The position numbers and the translations under genes are program-made. The notes under the pieces are model-generated. The model worked only from the letters and a program-made list of their open reading frames with translations, was not told the origin of the DNA and did no database searches. Positions 1-7,338 of a DNA stretch of 14,683 nt are shown in pieces; the first letter of the stretch is position 1, and each line of letters starts with the position of its first letter. The stretch covers positions 1-14,683 of the forward strand of contig WRMR01000054.1 of NCBI GenBank assembly GCA_009776995.1, given 5' to 3'. The DNA comes from Planctomycetaceae bacterium. GTDB lineage: Bacteria > Planctomycetota > Planctomycetia > Pirellulales > Thermoguttaceae.

Positions 1-136
1 CCGGACAGTCCCAGCCGAGTTCGATGAACTTTTTGTTCGGAAAATCGTCCCGAAACTCTTGAGCGGATAGCCCGGCGACAAAAAACAAAGGAATGACGGC
101 ACACAAAAGTACCGACCGAAAATGTGCTTGAGTCAT
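1..136 (-). CDS. Secreted protein, N-terminal fragment cut by the window edge
   Basis: Only the first 45 codons are inside the window; the gene continues beyond position 1 with no stop. It opens with a Sec-type signal peptide: Met-Thr-Gln, an Arg at residue 7, a hydrophobic stretch over residues 9-23, and a likely cleavage after Leu-Ser-Ala at residues 23-25. The mature part begins with EFRDDFPNKKFIELGWDCP. The Ile-Glu-x-Gly-Trp-Asp run resembles the start of large uncharacterised planctomycete secreted proteins that I believe have a glycosidase-like TIM barrel, but this is memory of a pattern and not a search result. An AGGA Shine-Dalgarno at 145-148, 8 nt before the ATG, supports the start. 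It begins 77 bp after the glycosidase-like gene at 214-1467 and is probably the next gene of the same operon. Confidence 0.7.
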   Translation of the reverse strand, partial: MTQAHFRSVLLCAVIPLFFVAGLSAQEFRDDFPNKKFIELGWDCP

Positions 137-213
137 GGAATAGTTCCTGATGTTACTTGTTACTTCCCCCGTTAATGCCGGGAATCATCATAGACCTGAC
201 GTTCTGCAAAAAA

Positions 214-1467
214 TCATTCCACGCACAACAGGACACCGCAACCCGGTGCGAGCCAAACTTGCTCACCCCCAAAGGGAACCTTTCCGCGATTGAACGAGCT
301 GACGAGCATGACACGGCCTTTATCCTTGAATTGAATGCTGAATGCAGTGGAAGAGTGCATCTTCTTGTTGACGACCATGGCAAACGGTTTTCCATCAGGA
401 TCGACGAATTCCCCGATCAGCAGGGAATCGCCGTTGACCGATTCAACGAGTTTGGCCGAGTCAATACCCTGACCGCCGCGCGGAATTGTTCCGGTATGGA
501 ACACATTGACACTTTTCAATTGGCTGTAAACCGGGACGAGCGAATGAATCTGGAGATTGATGTTCCGCATCATTTCCCATGTTTTCGTGCGGTATCCGAA
601 GCGGTCAATCGGGGCAAGCCGGTAATTGCCAACCTGGGGGGCATAGTAGGTAAAATAACCGATCCCTTTGCCGCCATAGGCCAGCGTCGAATAAACCTGA
701 ATGGCCAGCGTTGCATCCGAGGGTTCGGCATACGCGAAATGGGCATTGGAGAGAATAACGTTCCAGAATGGAATCCCGGCCTGGAGCGATTGATTGCGAA
801 TTGAATCCAAGTTGCCGTAGAAACGGTCTTCGTCCAAACGTCCGCCTTCGAAGAGCGAATAATTGTCGTAGGAAATGTACGGCGGCTGACAAATTTCGAC
901 ATACTGGTCGAGATGCTCTTCGTAATCCTTTGTCCCGAGTTGTTGCGATGAAGCGTAGTCGGGAAACAGATTGATATACGGCATCACGCCCTGTTTCTTG
1001 ACCGCGTTGGACCAGACGTTCAATTGCGGGAACAGCGAGGCATTCGGCTCGTCACGGAGATAAATCGCATAGACAGCCTGCCGGTCTTCAGGATCGGTGA
1101 TGGAATCCAACAGCTTTTGGACCGTTTCATCGGCAATTTCCTGTGTTGTTTCGCGGGTGGGATTAATGCCGGAAGACAAAATTCCCAGCAGGTGGTTGTT
1201 CCGGGCATATTGGAGGTTTTGGACGCCGATGAACCCGCTTGTATTGAACCCGCAATCGTACAGGTCGCGCATCATCGCGTCCATGTCGGCCAAGTCGCCC
1301 CACCGACCGCTTGCCGGGTCGCCGGGCATCCCTCCCCAGGGAAAGATGATGAATTCCGACGGAGCCGCCCGTTGGGGCGTCGAATCGGCTGGTTTCTGGG
1401 CAAATGCGACTGAAATGACCAGCGTTGGAAAAACGACAAGTGCGGCAAACAATGGATTGAGTTTCAT
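214..1467 (-). CDS. Secreted glycosidase-like TIM-barrel protein (GH clan A-like)
   Basis: A 417-residue exported protein. The signal peptide spans residues 1-23 with likely cleavage after Ala-Phe-Ala. The body reads like a (beta/alpha)8 glycoside hydrolase: an N-terminal strand with FIIFPWGGMPGD (39-50), YLRDEPN at 136-142 whose Glu140 sits where clan A enzymes carry the acid/base, a SYDNYSL strand end at 199-205, and AYGGKGIGYFTYYAP at 263-277, a stretch seen near the last barrel strands of GH42-like and related proteins. A short beta-rich domain follows (about 345-417). The longer reading frame starts with TTG at 1485. I chose the ATG at 1467 because the signal peptide begins there and AAGGA lies 10 nt upstream (1478-1482). 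It sits 98 bp downstream of the ceramidase-like gene. The specific activity and CAZy family are unknown; it could also be a non-catalytic barrel. Confidence 0.75.
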   Translation of the reverse strand: MKLNPLFAALVVFPTLVISVAFAQKPADSTPQRAAPSEFIIFPWGGMPGDPASGRWGDLADMDAMMRDLYDCGFNTSGFIGVQNLQYARNNHLLGILSSGINPTRETTQEIADETVQKLLDSITDPEDRQAVYAIYLRDEPNASLFPQLNVWSNAVKKQGVMPYINLFPDYASSQQLGTKDYEEHLDQYVEICQPPYISYDNYSLFEGGRLDEDRFYGNLDSIRNQSLQAGIPFWNVILSNAHFAYAEPSDATLAIQVYSTLAYGGKGIGYFTYYAPQVGNYRLAPIDRFGYRTKTWEMMRNINLQIHSLVPVYSQLKSVNVFHTGTIPRGGQGIDSAKLVESVNGDSLLIGEFVDPDGKPFAMVVNKKMHSSTAFSIQFKDKGRVMLVSSFNRGKVPFGGEQVWLAPGCGVLLCVE

Positions 1468-1565
1468 GGTGAGGTCATCCTTCAAGTTGGAAAGGGTTGA
1501 GAAAATTGCTCGAGGTCAACAAGGCAAGGTGAAAAAAACCGAGGCAACCGTTTTTGTGGCGTCTA

Positions 1566-3023
1566 TTATTTCGGGAATAATTCCAGGGCGGTTTTGAGTG
1601 TTTCATCCACGAGAACTTGCCCGCCTTCGGGACCGACCGGGGTACTTTGGATGATTGCACTGTAACTGCCGCCGCGAATCGCCCGTTCGGTTGGAAGATA
1701 GCTGCCGTCGCCGACGAGTTGAATCACAAAGGTCTGCACCGCAGGACTTCGCGCTTTCATTTGGACGCCGTAATCCGTGAACAGCTCGAATTGGTTTGTG
1801 AGAATCGCGGTTTCGCCCAGCCGAACGACGTGAATCGGCGAAGGAAAGTGAATATCAGGGTCTTTTTGTTGTGCTTCGTAACGCTGGACAACACCGCCGT
1901 GCCAGCCGCCGGCCATCCAATCGACTTCCGCCGGGGCCTTGTTCGGATTCGCCTTGATCGCGGCGTCGATTTTCTCGCACTCCGCTTTAGCCGCCTGATA
2001 TTCCTGTTCGGTGACTTTGCGCATCGGCAATTGCAGGGTTTCAACACGGTGGGCCAGCGGAACGTCGTCCGTTGCCGTCTCTTGTACCGCTTCCCACGTA
2101 TCGGCAACGGCACGGTCGATCTTTCGTGCGATTTCCTGCATCTCATCCAGCTTTCGCAATGAGTTCATCCGGCCAACCGCCTCTTTTCTGTACATCGGTC
2201 TCGGAGCAATGTCACCCGACGCACCGCACCAACCAAGAACGACAAGGTCGTCACCAAAACGTTTGGCCAGCGTTTCCCGGACAGGATGCCAGTAGTCGGC
2301 GTTGATTGTAGATCGCCCCTCGACAACCTGCGACGGGCAAGCGACATTCACGGCAACGGCAGACACCTTGTCATTTTCATCGAGAAAAAAGATTGACCCA
2401 ATGTCATGATCTTCCATGTTTTCGATTCCGCGAAAATTCGCTTGGTTCGTGTTGCCGTACATTTGGGCACTGCCGTCGGCGTAAACGATCCGGCGGCTCC
2501 AGCCGATGACGCCGAAATCGAGGCCGAACGCGATCTTGCCCGGCTTGCGGTTCTTCCAGGCACTGGCCACGGCGTCGGCGATTCGCTCCGCCGTGAAGTC
2601 AATCGCTTCGGGATAGTCCATCATCTGATCGGAGACCGGCAGTTTCGGCGAACTCAGTTTCAGCGTCGGTGCGGTGTGTGTATGTGTTGCGTTGATGATC
2701 AGTTTGTTGACGTCAATGGAAGCGTCTTTCGCAGTGACTTTTTCCCGAACGACATGGACAAGATCATCAGGGATCATCACCAAATCAGCACAAACGAAAA
2801 TCGCAGCATCAAGTTGTTTTTCGCCATCAATTGATTCGAGAGCGACGACGTTGACCCTAAGCGGCGTGTCAACGCCTTGCGACAGTCGCAAGTTGAACTG
2901 GCCCAAAAGCGGCACACTCTTGGACGGCGTCATGTCATTCCGGGCGGTACCGATTTTGAGCGTTGCCGCGTCCAGGGTTGAAACGCAAAAAAAGAGCAGA
3001 ACGGTGAAAAAAAATCGTGTCAT
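1566..3023 (-). CDS. Secreted neutral/alkaline ceramidase-like hydrolase
   Basis: A 485-residue exported protein resembling the N-terminal catalytic domain of neutral/alkaline non-lysosomal ceramidases, zinc amidases that cleave N-acyl sphingosine. Signal peptide at residues 1-19. Family landmarks in order: ATHTHTAP (112-119), with His residues matching the first zinc-binding segment; NVACPSQVVE (226-235), where classical ceramidases have another His but which I recall as typical of the bacterial subfamily; CGASGDIAPR (266-275); NQFELF (410-415), with the Glu expected to bind zinc; and SYLPT (441-445), with the conserved Tyr. Residue 273 is Ala where Pseudomonas ceramidase has its nucleophilic Ser in GDVSPN, so the reaction may differ or be lost. 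The C-terminal immunoglobulin-like domain of full ceramidases is absent. AGGAG at 3030-3034, 6 nt before ATG 3023, fixes the start. The gene begins 53 bp after the oxidoreductase gene and is likely cotranscribed with it. Confidence 0.83.
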   Translation of the reverse strand: MTRFFFTVLLFFCVSTLDAATLKIGTARNDMTPSKSVPLLGQFNLRLSQGVDTPLRVNVVALESIDGEKQLDAAIFVCADLVMIPDDLVHVVREKVTAKDASIDVNKLIINATHTHTAPTLKLSSPKLPVSDQMMDYPEAIDFTAERIADAVASAWKNRKPGKIAFGLDFGVIGWSRRIVYADGSAQMYGNTNQANFRGIENMEDHDIGSIFFLDENDKVSAVAVNVACPSQVVEGRSTINADYWHPVRETLAKRFGDDLVVLGWCGASGDIAPRPMYRKEAVGRMNSLRKLDEMQEIARKIDRAVADTWEAVQETATDDVPLAHRVETLQLPMRKVTEQEYQAAKAECEKIDAAIKANPNKAPAEVDWMAGGWHGGVVQRYEAQQKDPDIHFPSPIHVVRLGETAILTNQFELFTDYGVQMKARSPAVQTFVIQLVGDGSYLPTERAIRGGSYSAIIQSTPVGPEGGQVLVDETLKTALELFPK

Positions 3024-3076
3024 GGTGTTCTCCTGAAAGTGTTGTGATGAACAAAAAAGTTGCGAACTGTTGAGGT

Positions 3077-4411
3077 TTACATCGTCCACGGACTGCGTTC
3101 GGCGCGACTGAGCATTTGGTTGGCCTGTTCGTCGCCGTCGAAACGGTTTTCGGACGGTAACCATTTCAGTTTGCGGCCAAGCCGAAGGGCAATATCCGTG
3201 ACGTTTCCAAGCGTCGTTGCGGCGTGACCTTCTTCGACCGGCGAGACGGGGTTCCGACGGCTGCGAATCGAACGAAAAAAATCAGCCGTGTGGGCCGTAT
3301 AGGGATCGCCTGACCACGGACTGGCATGAAGACGAACATCAGAATCTTTGAATTTCACGTCGAGCAACGACTTCGGTTCCGCTTCGAGAACCTGCCGATT
3401 GACAAAGACCTTGCCTTCGTCGCCGATGAAGCGGCATCCATCCCGTGGCTGCCGTTCGCCGACACTGCAATAGTCAACCGTCGGACCATTTTCATAACGA
3501 AGTGTGGCGTTCCAGTGAATCCATGTGTCCGTCATGCCACCGTCGGGCATTGTTCCCGTTCCTTCGATTTCAAACGGTTTCCCGAACAGGTCAGGAATTC
3601 CCCAACCGGCAATGTCCAGATGGTGAACGCCCCAGTTGGTGACAAAACCGACGCAATAATACGAGATCATGTACATCGCCAGCCACTCGACACGCTGTTT
3701 ATCAAACGGAAACAATGGAGCGGGACCGGTCCACATGTCCCAATCAAAACCTTCCGGCGGATCACAGGGCGGAACGACCGGATACGCTTGGCCGGCTGGC
3801 GAAATGACTTCGATGGTATAAACATTTCCGAGATAACCGTTTCTGGCCAACTCGCAGGCCAGGCGGAATCGGGGATCGCTCCGCTGTTGGGTGCCCGTCT
3901 GGAACACACAACCGTACTGTCGAACCAGCTTGCAGAGTTCGACGCCCTGGGAAATATAGCGGGTCAGGGATTTTTCACCATATAAATCTTTGCCGGCCTT
4001 GATGATGCGGCTGAACATCGGACCGTGCCAATGATCGGGCGCAGTTCCCCAGATGACGTCAATGTCATCCCTCGCCAAAACATCACGGAAATCGGCGTAA
4101 ATTTCACACGCTTTGTAATCGGACGTTCCCGTTCGATCTGCGTACATGGCATTCACGACCCCCAAAGCACGTTCGGCACGGTCTCGCCGGGCTTCGGCAA
4201 TGGCCAAAATCTGATGGTCGGGCAACGGCTGCATCGCCGCAATCGAATGGCTGCCGCGATTGCCAACGCCAAAGACACCGATGGTGATGCGTTCGCTTGC
4301 CGGCAGAGTTCCGTCCTTTCCCAACGCGGTGGAAGGAACAAACCAAGGTGCGGCGACAAGCCCGGTCAGTGAACCGGCCAAAAAAAAACGACGACGGGAA
4401 AAGTGGTTCAT
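3077..4411 (-). CDS. Tat-exported Gfo/Idh/MocA family oxidoreductase
   Basis: A 444-residue NAD(P)-dependent oxidoreductase of the Gfo/Idh/MocA family, which typically acts on sugars or sugar derivatives. The N-terminus has a twin-arginine signal, Ser-Arg-Arg-Arg-Phe-Phe-Leu at residues 5-11, followed by a hydrophobic stretch and Ala-Leu-Gly near 29-31. Export in folded form with its cofactor is therefore expected. The Rossmann glycine motif GVFGVGNRG is at 45-53. The segment equivalent to the family's Glu-Lys-Pro is GEKS at 145-148, with Ser for Pro. The C-terminal domain carries NWGVHHLDIAGWG (259-271), with the conserved His/Asp pair. I chose ATG 4411 because GGAG at 4419-4422 lies 7 nt upstream and the Tat motif follows at once; the longer frame to 4444 has no ribosome site. 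It lies 142 bp after the sulfatase stop and 53 bp before the ceramidase-like gene. The substrate is unknown. Confidence 0.9.
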   Translation of the reverse strand: MNHFSRRRFFLAGSLTGLVAAPWFVPSTALGKDGTLPASERITIGVFGVGNRGSHSIAAMQPLPDHQILAIAEARRDRAERALGVVNAMYADRTGTSDYKACEIYADFRDVLARDDIDVIWGTAPDHWHGPMFSRIIKAGKDLYGEKSLTRYISQGVELCKLVRQYGCVFQTGTQQRSDPRFRLACELARNGYLGNVYTIEVISPAGQAYPVVPPCDPPEGFDWDMWTGPAPLFPFDKQRVEWLAMYMISYYCVGFVTNWGVHHLDIAGWGIPDLFGKPFEIEGTGTMPDGGMTDTWIHWNATLRYENGPTVDYCSVGERQPRDGCRFIGDEGKVFVNRQVLEAEPKSLLDVKFKDSDVRLHASPWSGDPYTAHTADFFRSIRSRRNPVSPVEEGHAATTLGNVTDIALRLGRKLKWLPSENRFDGDEQANQMLSRAERSPWTM

Positions 4412-4464
4412 GGGATTTCTCCAAATTATGAGCAACGTCAACAACCAACAACACTCTTGCTGGA

Positions 4465-4493
4465 ATATTAAGCCATGCGTTTGGAAATAACAA
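4465..4493 (-). promoter_or_regulatory. Possible sigma70 promoter for the oxidoreductase-hydrolase genes
   Basis: On the minus strand there is TTGTTA (4488-4493), a 17-bp spacer and TAATAT (4465-4470); each hexamer matches consensus at four of six positions. It would start transcription about 50 bp before the ATG at 4411. The match is modest in an AT-rich gap, so the genes may simply be read through from the sulfatase. Confidence 0.3.
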
Positions 4494-4553
4494 GCGTATC
4501 AAGTCAAAAATAACAGATTTTCTAAAAAATTCATTGTGCCGCGTGCCTGGATA

Positions 4554-6233
4554 CTATCGGCTGCCTTGATTGCGTGGCATGGTTTCGTCAAGTGTATCCG
4601 GTCCGGCAAACGGCGGCTTTTCAAACGTTTGGCCATCGCCGGTCACGCGCGGGTCACCTGTCGATGTCAACACGTCCATCAAACGTTGGGACAGGTTTTC
4701 CCGGATGTCGGCATACCCCGGGTTTTCCGCAACGTTGACCAGATAATCCGGGTCGCTGCGCAAGTTGTACAATTCTTCGCCGTGACGCTTGCCAAACGCA
4801 TAGTCCCAGTATGCCTGCCATTCCTCTTCGTTTTCCCGCAACAGGAGCCAGGACTTCGTCGGGCTGGCGTCAAGATCGGGAAAAGCGTATCCGGTGTCGG
4901 CAAGGCTTTTGCGTGCCATTTCTTCCGGCGTGTCGTTGGTGGCTCGATGATACGGATCGCCCATCGGCCAGCGGTCCGGTGCGAAATTGCGGATGTACAG
5001 GAAATCGCTCGTGCGAATCGCCCGTTGCGGATACGGCGAGTCATCCTCGCGGGCACTATCGTAATGGCGTTCGCGTCCTGTGACAACGTAGTCCCGCACC
5101 GGGTCGATCACGCCGTTTTGTTCCGAAAGAAGAAGCGGTAAAATGCTGTGACCGGTCATGCAGTCCGGTGGCGTTTCCCCCGCGATTTCAAGAAATGTTG
5201 GTGCCAAATCCATCAGGTTGACAAAATCCTCGACCGTTCGGCCTCCCGGGATTTTATCCCCCCAACGCACAAGAAGCGAGACTTCCGTTCCGAGGTTGTA
5301 CAGGTTGCATTTCCCTCGCGGGAAACCGGGGATGCCGTGATCGCCGCTCATCACGATGACCGTGTTGTCCAGTTCACCGAGATTTTCCAGCTTTTCCATA
5401 AAACGTTCCAGCACGGCGTCCAAAGCCAACACTTCTCCGAGATAATCGCAGAAATCCTCGCGGACATCGGGAACGTCGGGCAGAAATTTTGGCATTTTCC
5501 CTGTCAGATCGTCGGGATTCAAGTCCCAGAGTGCTTTGCCGGAGCCCTTTTCCCAAGTCCGGTGCGTGTTCGTCGGTCCGAAATAATAAAGAAACGGTTT
5601 TGCCGCCTCTTCCGGCGACTTTTTTCCGTCCTCCAGGAACATCTCGAAGTTCTTCAGGCATTCGGCATACAGTTCCTCCTTGGCAACTTCGCGGTCTTCT
5701 CCTTCCGCGACCATTTTCGTGACGACATGCGAAAACTGATTGAACCGGTTGCCTGCCCTGACGTATCGTGTCCGGTTTCCACCGAATGGGGCGTCGGGAT
5801 TCAGCCCGGGACTCCAGGCCTTGTACGTAAAACCGATCCGATAGCCGGACTGCTCCAGCAACAGCGGAAACACCGGGATGCTTTCGTCCCAGATTGCCGG
5901 ACGGAGAATCGCACCGCGTCCGGTGCGATAAAAATACTGCCCGGAAAACAAGGCACTGCGGCACGGCGTACAGGACGGCGAATTGACATGGGCGTTGGTG
6001 AAGCAAACCCCTTCCCGGCCAAGTCGGTCGATACCTGGCGTGCTGAAGGACGAATTGACCGCAACATCCCCGTAAATGCCTGCATAACGTCCCCAGTCGT
6101 CAGCGAAGAAAAAAAAGATGTTCGGGCGTTTGTCCGTTTTTTCCTGAAGTTCCGCCGCTTTCAACAGAACACTCAAACAACAAACGAGACAGGTTGTCCA
6201 CACAACAATCGCAAAACGTGACGCCTGAATCAT
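4554..6233 (-). CDS. Secreted type I sulfatase (N-sulfoglucosamine sulfohydrolase-like)
   Basis: A 559-residue alkaline-phosphatase-superfamily sulfatase, hydrolysing sulfate esters or N-sulfates in the periplasm or outside the cell. A hydrophobic signal peptide covers about residues 6-27. RPNIFFFFADDWG (36-48) gives the two metal-binding Asp residues 45 and 46. CTPCR at 88-92 is the C-x-P-x-R motif in which Cys88 is converted to formylglycine by a maturase; no maturase gene is in this window. SGDHG (296-300) and the following Lys308 are the other active-site elements. The FPRGK-NLYNLG pattern after DHG resembles heparan N-sulfatase-type enzymes (FPGAK-NLYD), an inference from motif only. The first in-frame ATG is at 6248, but GGAG lies within it, 9 nt before ATG 6233, matching the spacing of the neighbouring genes, so I take 6233. 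It is the first gene of the exported-enzyme run. Confidence 0.93.
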   Translation of the reverse strand: MIQASRFAIVVWTTCLVCCLSVLLKAAELQEKTDKRPNIFFFFADDWGRYAGIYGDVAVNSSFSTPGIDRLGREGVCFTNAHVNSPSCTPCRSALFSGQYFYRTGRGAILRPAIWDESIPVFPLLLEQSGYRIGFTYKAWSPGLNPDAPFGGNRTRYVRAGNRFNQFSHVVTKMVAEGEDREVAKEELYAECLKNFEMFLEDGKKSPEEAAKPFLYYFGPTNTHRTWEKGSGKALWDLNPDDLTGKMPKFLPDVPDVREDFCDYLGEVLALDAVLERFMEKLENLGELDNTVIVMSGDHGIPGFPRGKCNLYNLGTEVSLLVRWGDKIPGGRTVEDFVNLMDLAPTFLEIAGETPPDCMTGHSILPLLLSEQNGVIDPVRDYVVTGRERHYDSAREDDSPYPQRAIRTSDFLYIRNFAPDRWPMGDPYHRATNDTPEEMARKSLADTGYAFPDLDASPTKSWLLLRENEEEWQAYWDYAFGKRHGEELYNLRSDPDYLVNVAENPGYADIRENLSQRLMDVLTSTGDPRVTGDGQTFEKPPFAGPDTLDETMPRNQGSR

Positions 6234-6242
6234 GGTGTTATT

Positions 6243-6246
6243 CTCC
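6243..6246 (-). promoter_or_regulatory. Shine-Dalgarno deciding the sulfatase start
   Basis: GGAG, read on the minus strand, lies 9 nt before the ATG at 6233 and overlaps the alternative in-frame ATG at 6248. The neighbouring genes use the same kind of site (GGAG or AGGAG, 6-7 nt before ATG), so the internal ATG is the better start. Confidence 0.6.
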
Positions 6247-6248
6247 AT

Positions 6249-6558
6249 GCAAAGAGTTCAGAAATGATGGCTGAATGTCTGGAGTTCCGCATCCACCACC
6301 GTTTCTGAAGCTCAATTCGCCAATTTGTCTGGTAGTCAGCCGAAATTCGTCCATGAGTCAAGCCGTTGCCATCCCTGTGTGGACAGCGAATCATGGATTT
6401 CAAGGATTCTTAAATTAAACTTCCCAGAGGCGGAACGATAGAATCATTTTATCAGTCAATTGCTCGGGAGTAAAGAAGACGGGACGAGGTCGTGCAGAAA
6501 ACAGAAAACCACATCATGGAGTTAGAACCCGCGCAGAAATCAGTTGTTCGAACCGTCA
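6249..6558. other. Non-coding upstream region of the sulfatase
   Basis: No convincing gene on either strand. It holds the upstream region of the sulfatase with one moderate promoter candidate, described separately. Reading on the minus strand, the segment just below 6559 shares CGAACAAC-x-GATTT with the flank of the second palindromic repeat copy near 10787, so the dispersed repeat extends into this region. Confidence 0.5.
6446..6474 (-). promoter_or_regulatory. Possible sigma70 promoter upstream of the sulfatase
   Basis: On the minus strand: TTTACT (6469-6474), a 17-bp spacer, TAAAAT (6446-6451). The -10 matches five of six positions and the -35 four of six. The implied leader to the ATG at 6233 is about 205 nt, which is long, so another promoter may exist closer in. 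Confidence 0.35.
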
Positions 6559-6609
6559 GAGCCGCGACGGTCAAGGAGCAGTCATTCCGCTCGATAACTC
6601 TCGCGGCTC
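6559..6609. repeat. Dispersed palindromic repeat, copy 1
   Basis: An imperfect hairpin with arms GAGCCGCGA (6559-6567) and TCGCGGCTC (6601-6609), plus an inner GGAGC/GCTC pairing. Read on the minus strand it aligns closely with copy 2 at 10728-10778 (shared core ATCGAGCGGAATGACT, then ACCGTCGCGGCT) and with copy 3 at 14194-14254. The similarity to copy 2 continues past the palindrome: both carry CGAACAAC-x-GATTT exactly 8 nt beyond the terminal CGGCTC/CGGCTT. A second small perfect palindrome, CCCACATCTGTGGG (6620-6633), adjoins this copy. It lies downstream of tRNA-Asn and could help end its transcript. Confidence 0.8.
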
Positions 6610-6706
6610 CGAATCGTAGCCCACATCTGTGGGAACCCTGGTGGAGCAATCCTCAAGGTGACCTGGTGGTGTTTTGCAACTTGGCCATTGGGTACGAAGT
6701 ATCAGG

Positions 6707-6779
6707 CTCCCCGAGTAGGACTCGAACCTACGACCCAGCGGTTAACAGCCGCTTGCTCTACCAACTGAGCTATCGAGGA
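6707..6779 (-). tRNA. tRNA-Asn (anticodon GUU)
   Basis: A 73-nt cloverleaf. The acceptor stem is TCCTCGA with TCGGGGA (6773-6779 and 6708-6714, one T-G wobble). The D arm is GCTC-AGTTGGTA-GAGC, the anticodon stem AGCGG/CCGCT with loop CTGTTAA, and the T arm GTAGG-TTCGAGT-CCTAC. The anticodon GTT is read from 6744-6746. The discriminator base is G, as expected for tRNA-Asn. The next bases are CCT, so the 3' CCA is not genome-encoded and must be added by nucleotidyltransferase. A promoter lies about 50 bp upstream. Confidence 0.97.
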
Positions 6780-6827
6780 ATAATTGAATTTGGTGCAACA
6801 GCGTGAGACCGCCCACACCAACAGTCT

Positions 6828-6856
6828 ATTTTAGCCCGGCTATCACCATACTGCAA
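6828..6856 (-). promoter_or_regulatory. Probable sigma70 promoter of tRNA-Asn
   Basis: On the minus strand: TTGCAG (6851-6856), a 17-bp spacer, and TAAAAT (6828-6833). Transcription would start near 6822, about 40 nt before the mature tRNA 5' end at 6779, a normal distance for a processed tRNA precursor. Confidence 0.55.
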
Positions 6857-7338
6857 GGGGGAATGGTGATTTTTCCGGGAAAACGTGCCGGCATCACAAT
6901 CACAGTCGGAAACGAAAAATTATTTTGTGAGTCAACACACTTTGGCTGAGGGCGTACAACCAAATCGTCTCAAGAACCTTCATTTTATTGGCATGATTTT
7001 TTGAATTTCTGTCGTGTTTTTCATTTTATGGGTTTTGTGGTCAGGCTGTAAAACGTGACGTACTCCAGAATCTTTGTATTCTGCTCGTACTCCAACCGGA
7101 AGTTACTGCAATTCAACACCCAACAACTCCATCCGTTGCACCTAATCTCAATCCGGTTCAACCACAAATATTGTTTCAACGTGTCTTTTTCCATCCCCCC
7201 TCGTATCAGCAAGGGTGTTCCCCAGACAGGAATGCTTGTGCCGGGAAAGACAGACAACACAAGCCTCCAACAGGTCCCGATATTTGGTTTTTGTCATCCC
7301 CGAAAACTCTTGGGTTCTTCTTTCCCATTTCAACATCA
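6857..7338. other. Gene-poor intergenic stretch
   Basis: Between the DUF695-RraB stop and the tRNA promoter I see no recognisable gene. One minus-strand frame at 7021-7194 would encode 57 residues from an ATG (starting MEKDTLKQY, rich in Trp, Cys and Tyr). It matches no family I know, its only upstream purine run abuts the ATG too closely to act as a ribosome site, and it may be the decayed tail of a lost gene. Confidence 0.4.

Noticed and set aside
5148..6221. Long plus-strand open frame (357 codons) opposite the sulfatase
   Set aside because: It is the complement of a convincing sulfatase gene, has no recognisable domain, and the frame is open because of codon bias on the real strand. The same holds for plus-strand frames at 157-804, 7171-7932 and 12532-13323.
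6492..6806. Plus-strand frame of 104 codons over the tRNA gene
   Set aside because: It is antisense to tRNA-Asn; the peptide SRTRTYDPAVNSRLLYQLSYRG is the well-known false protein produced by translating a tRNA complement.
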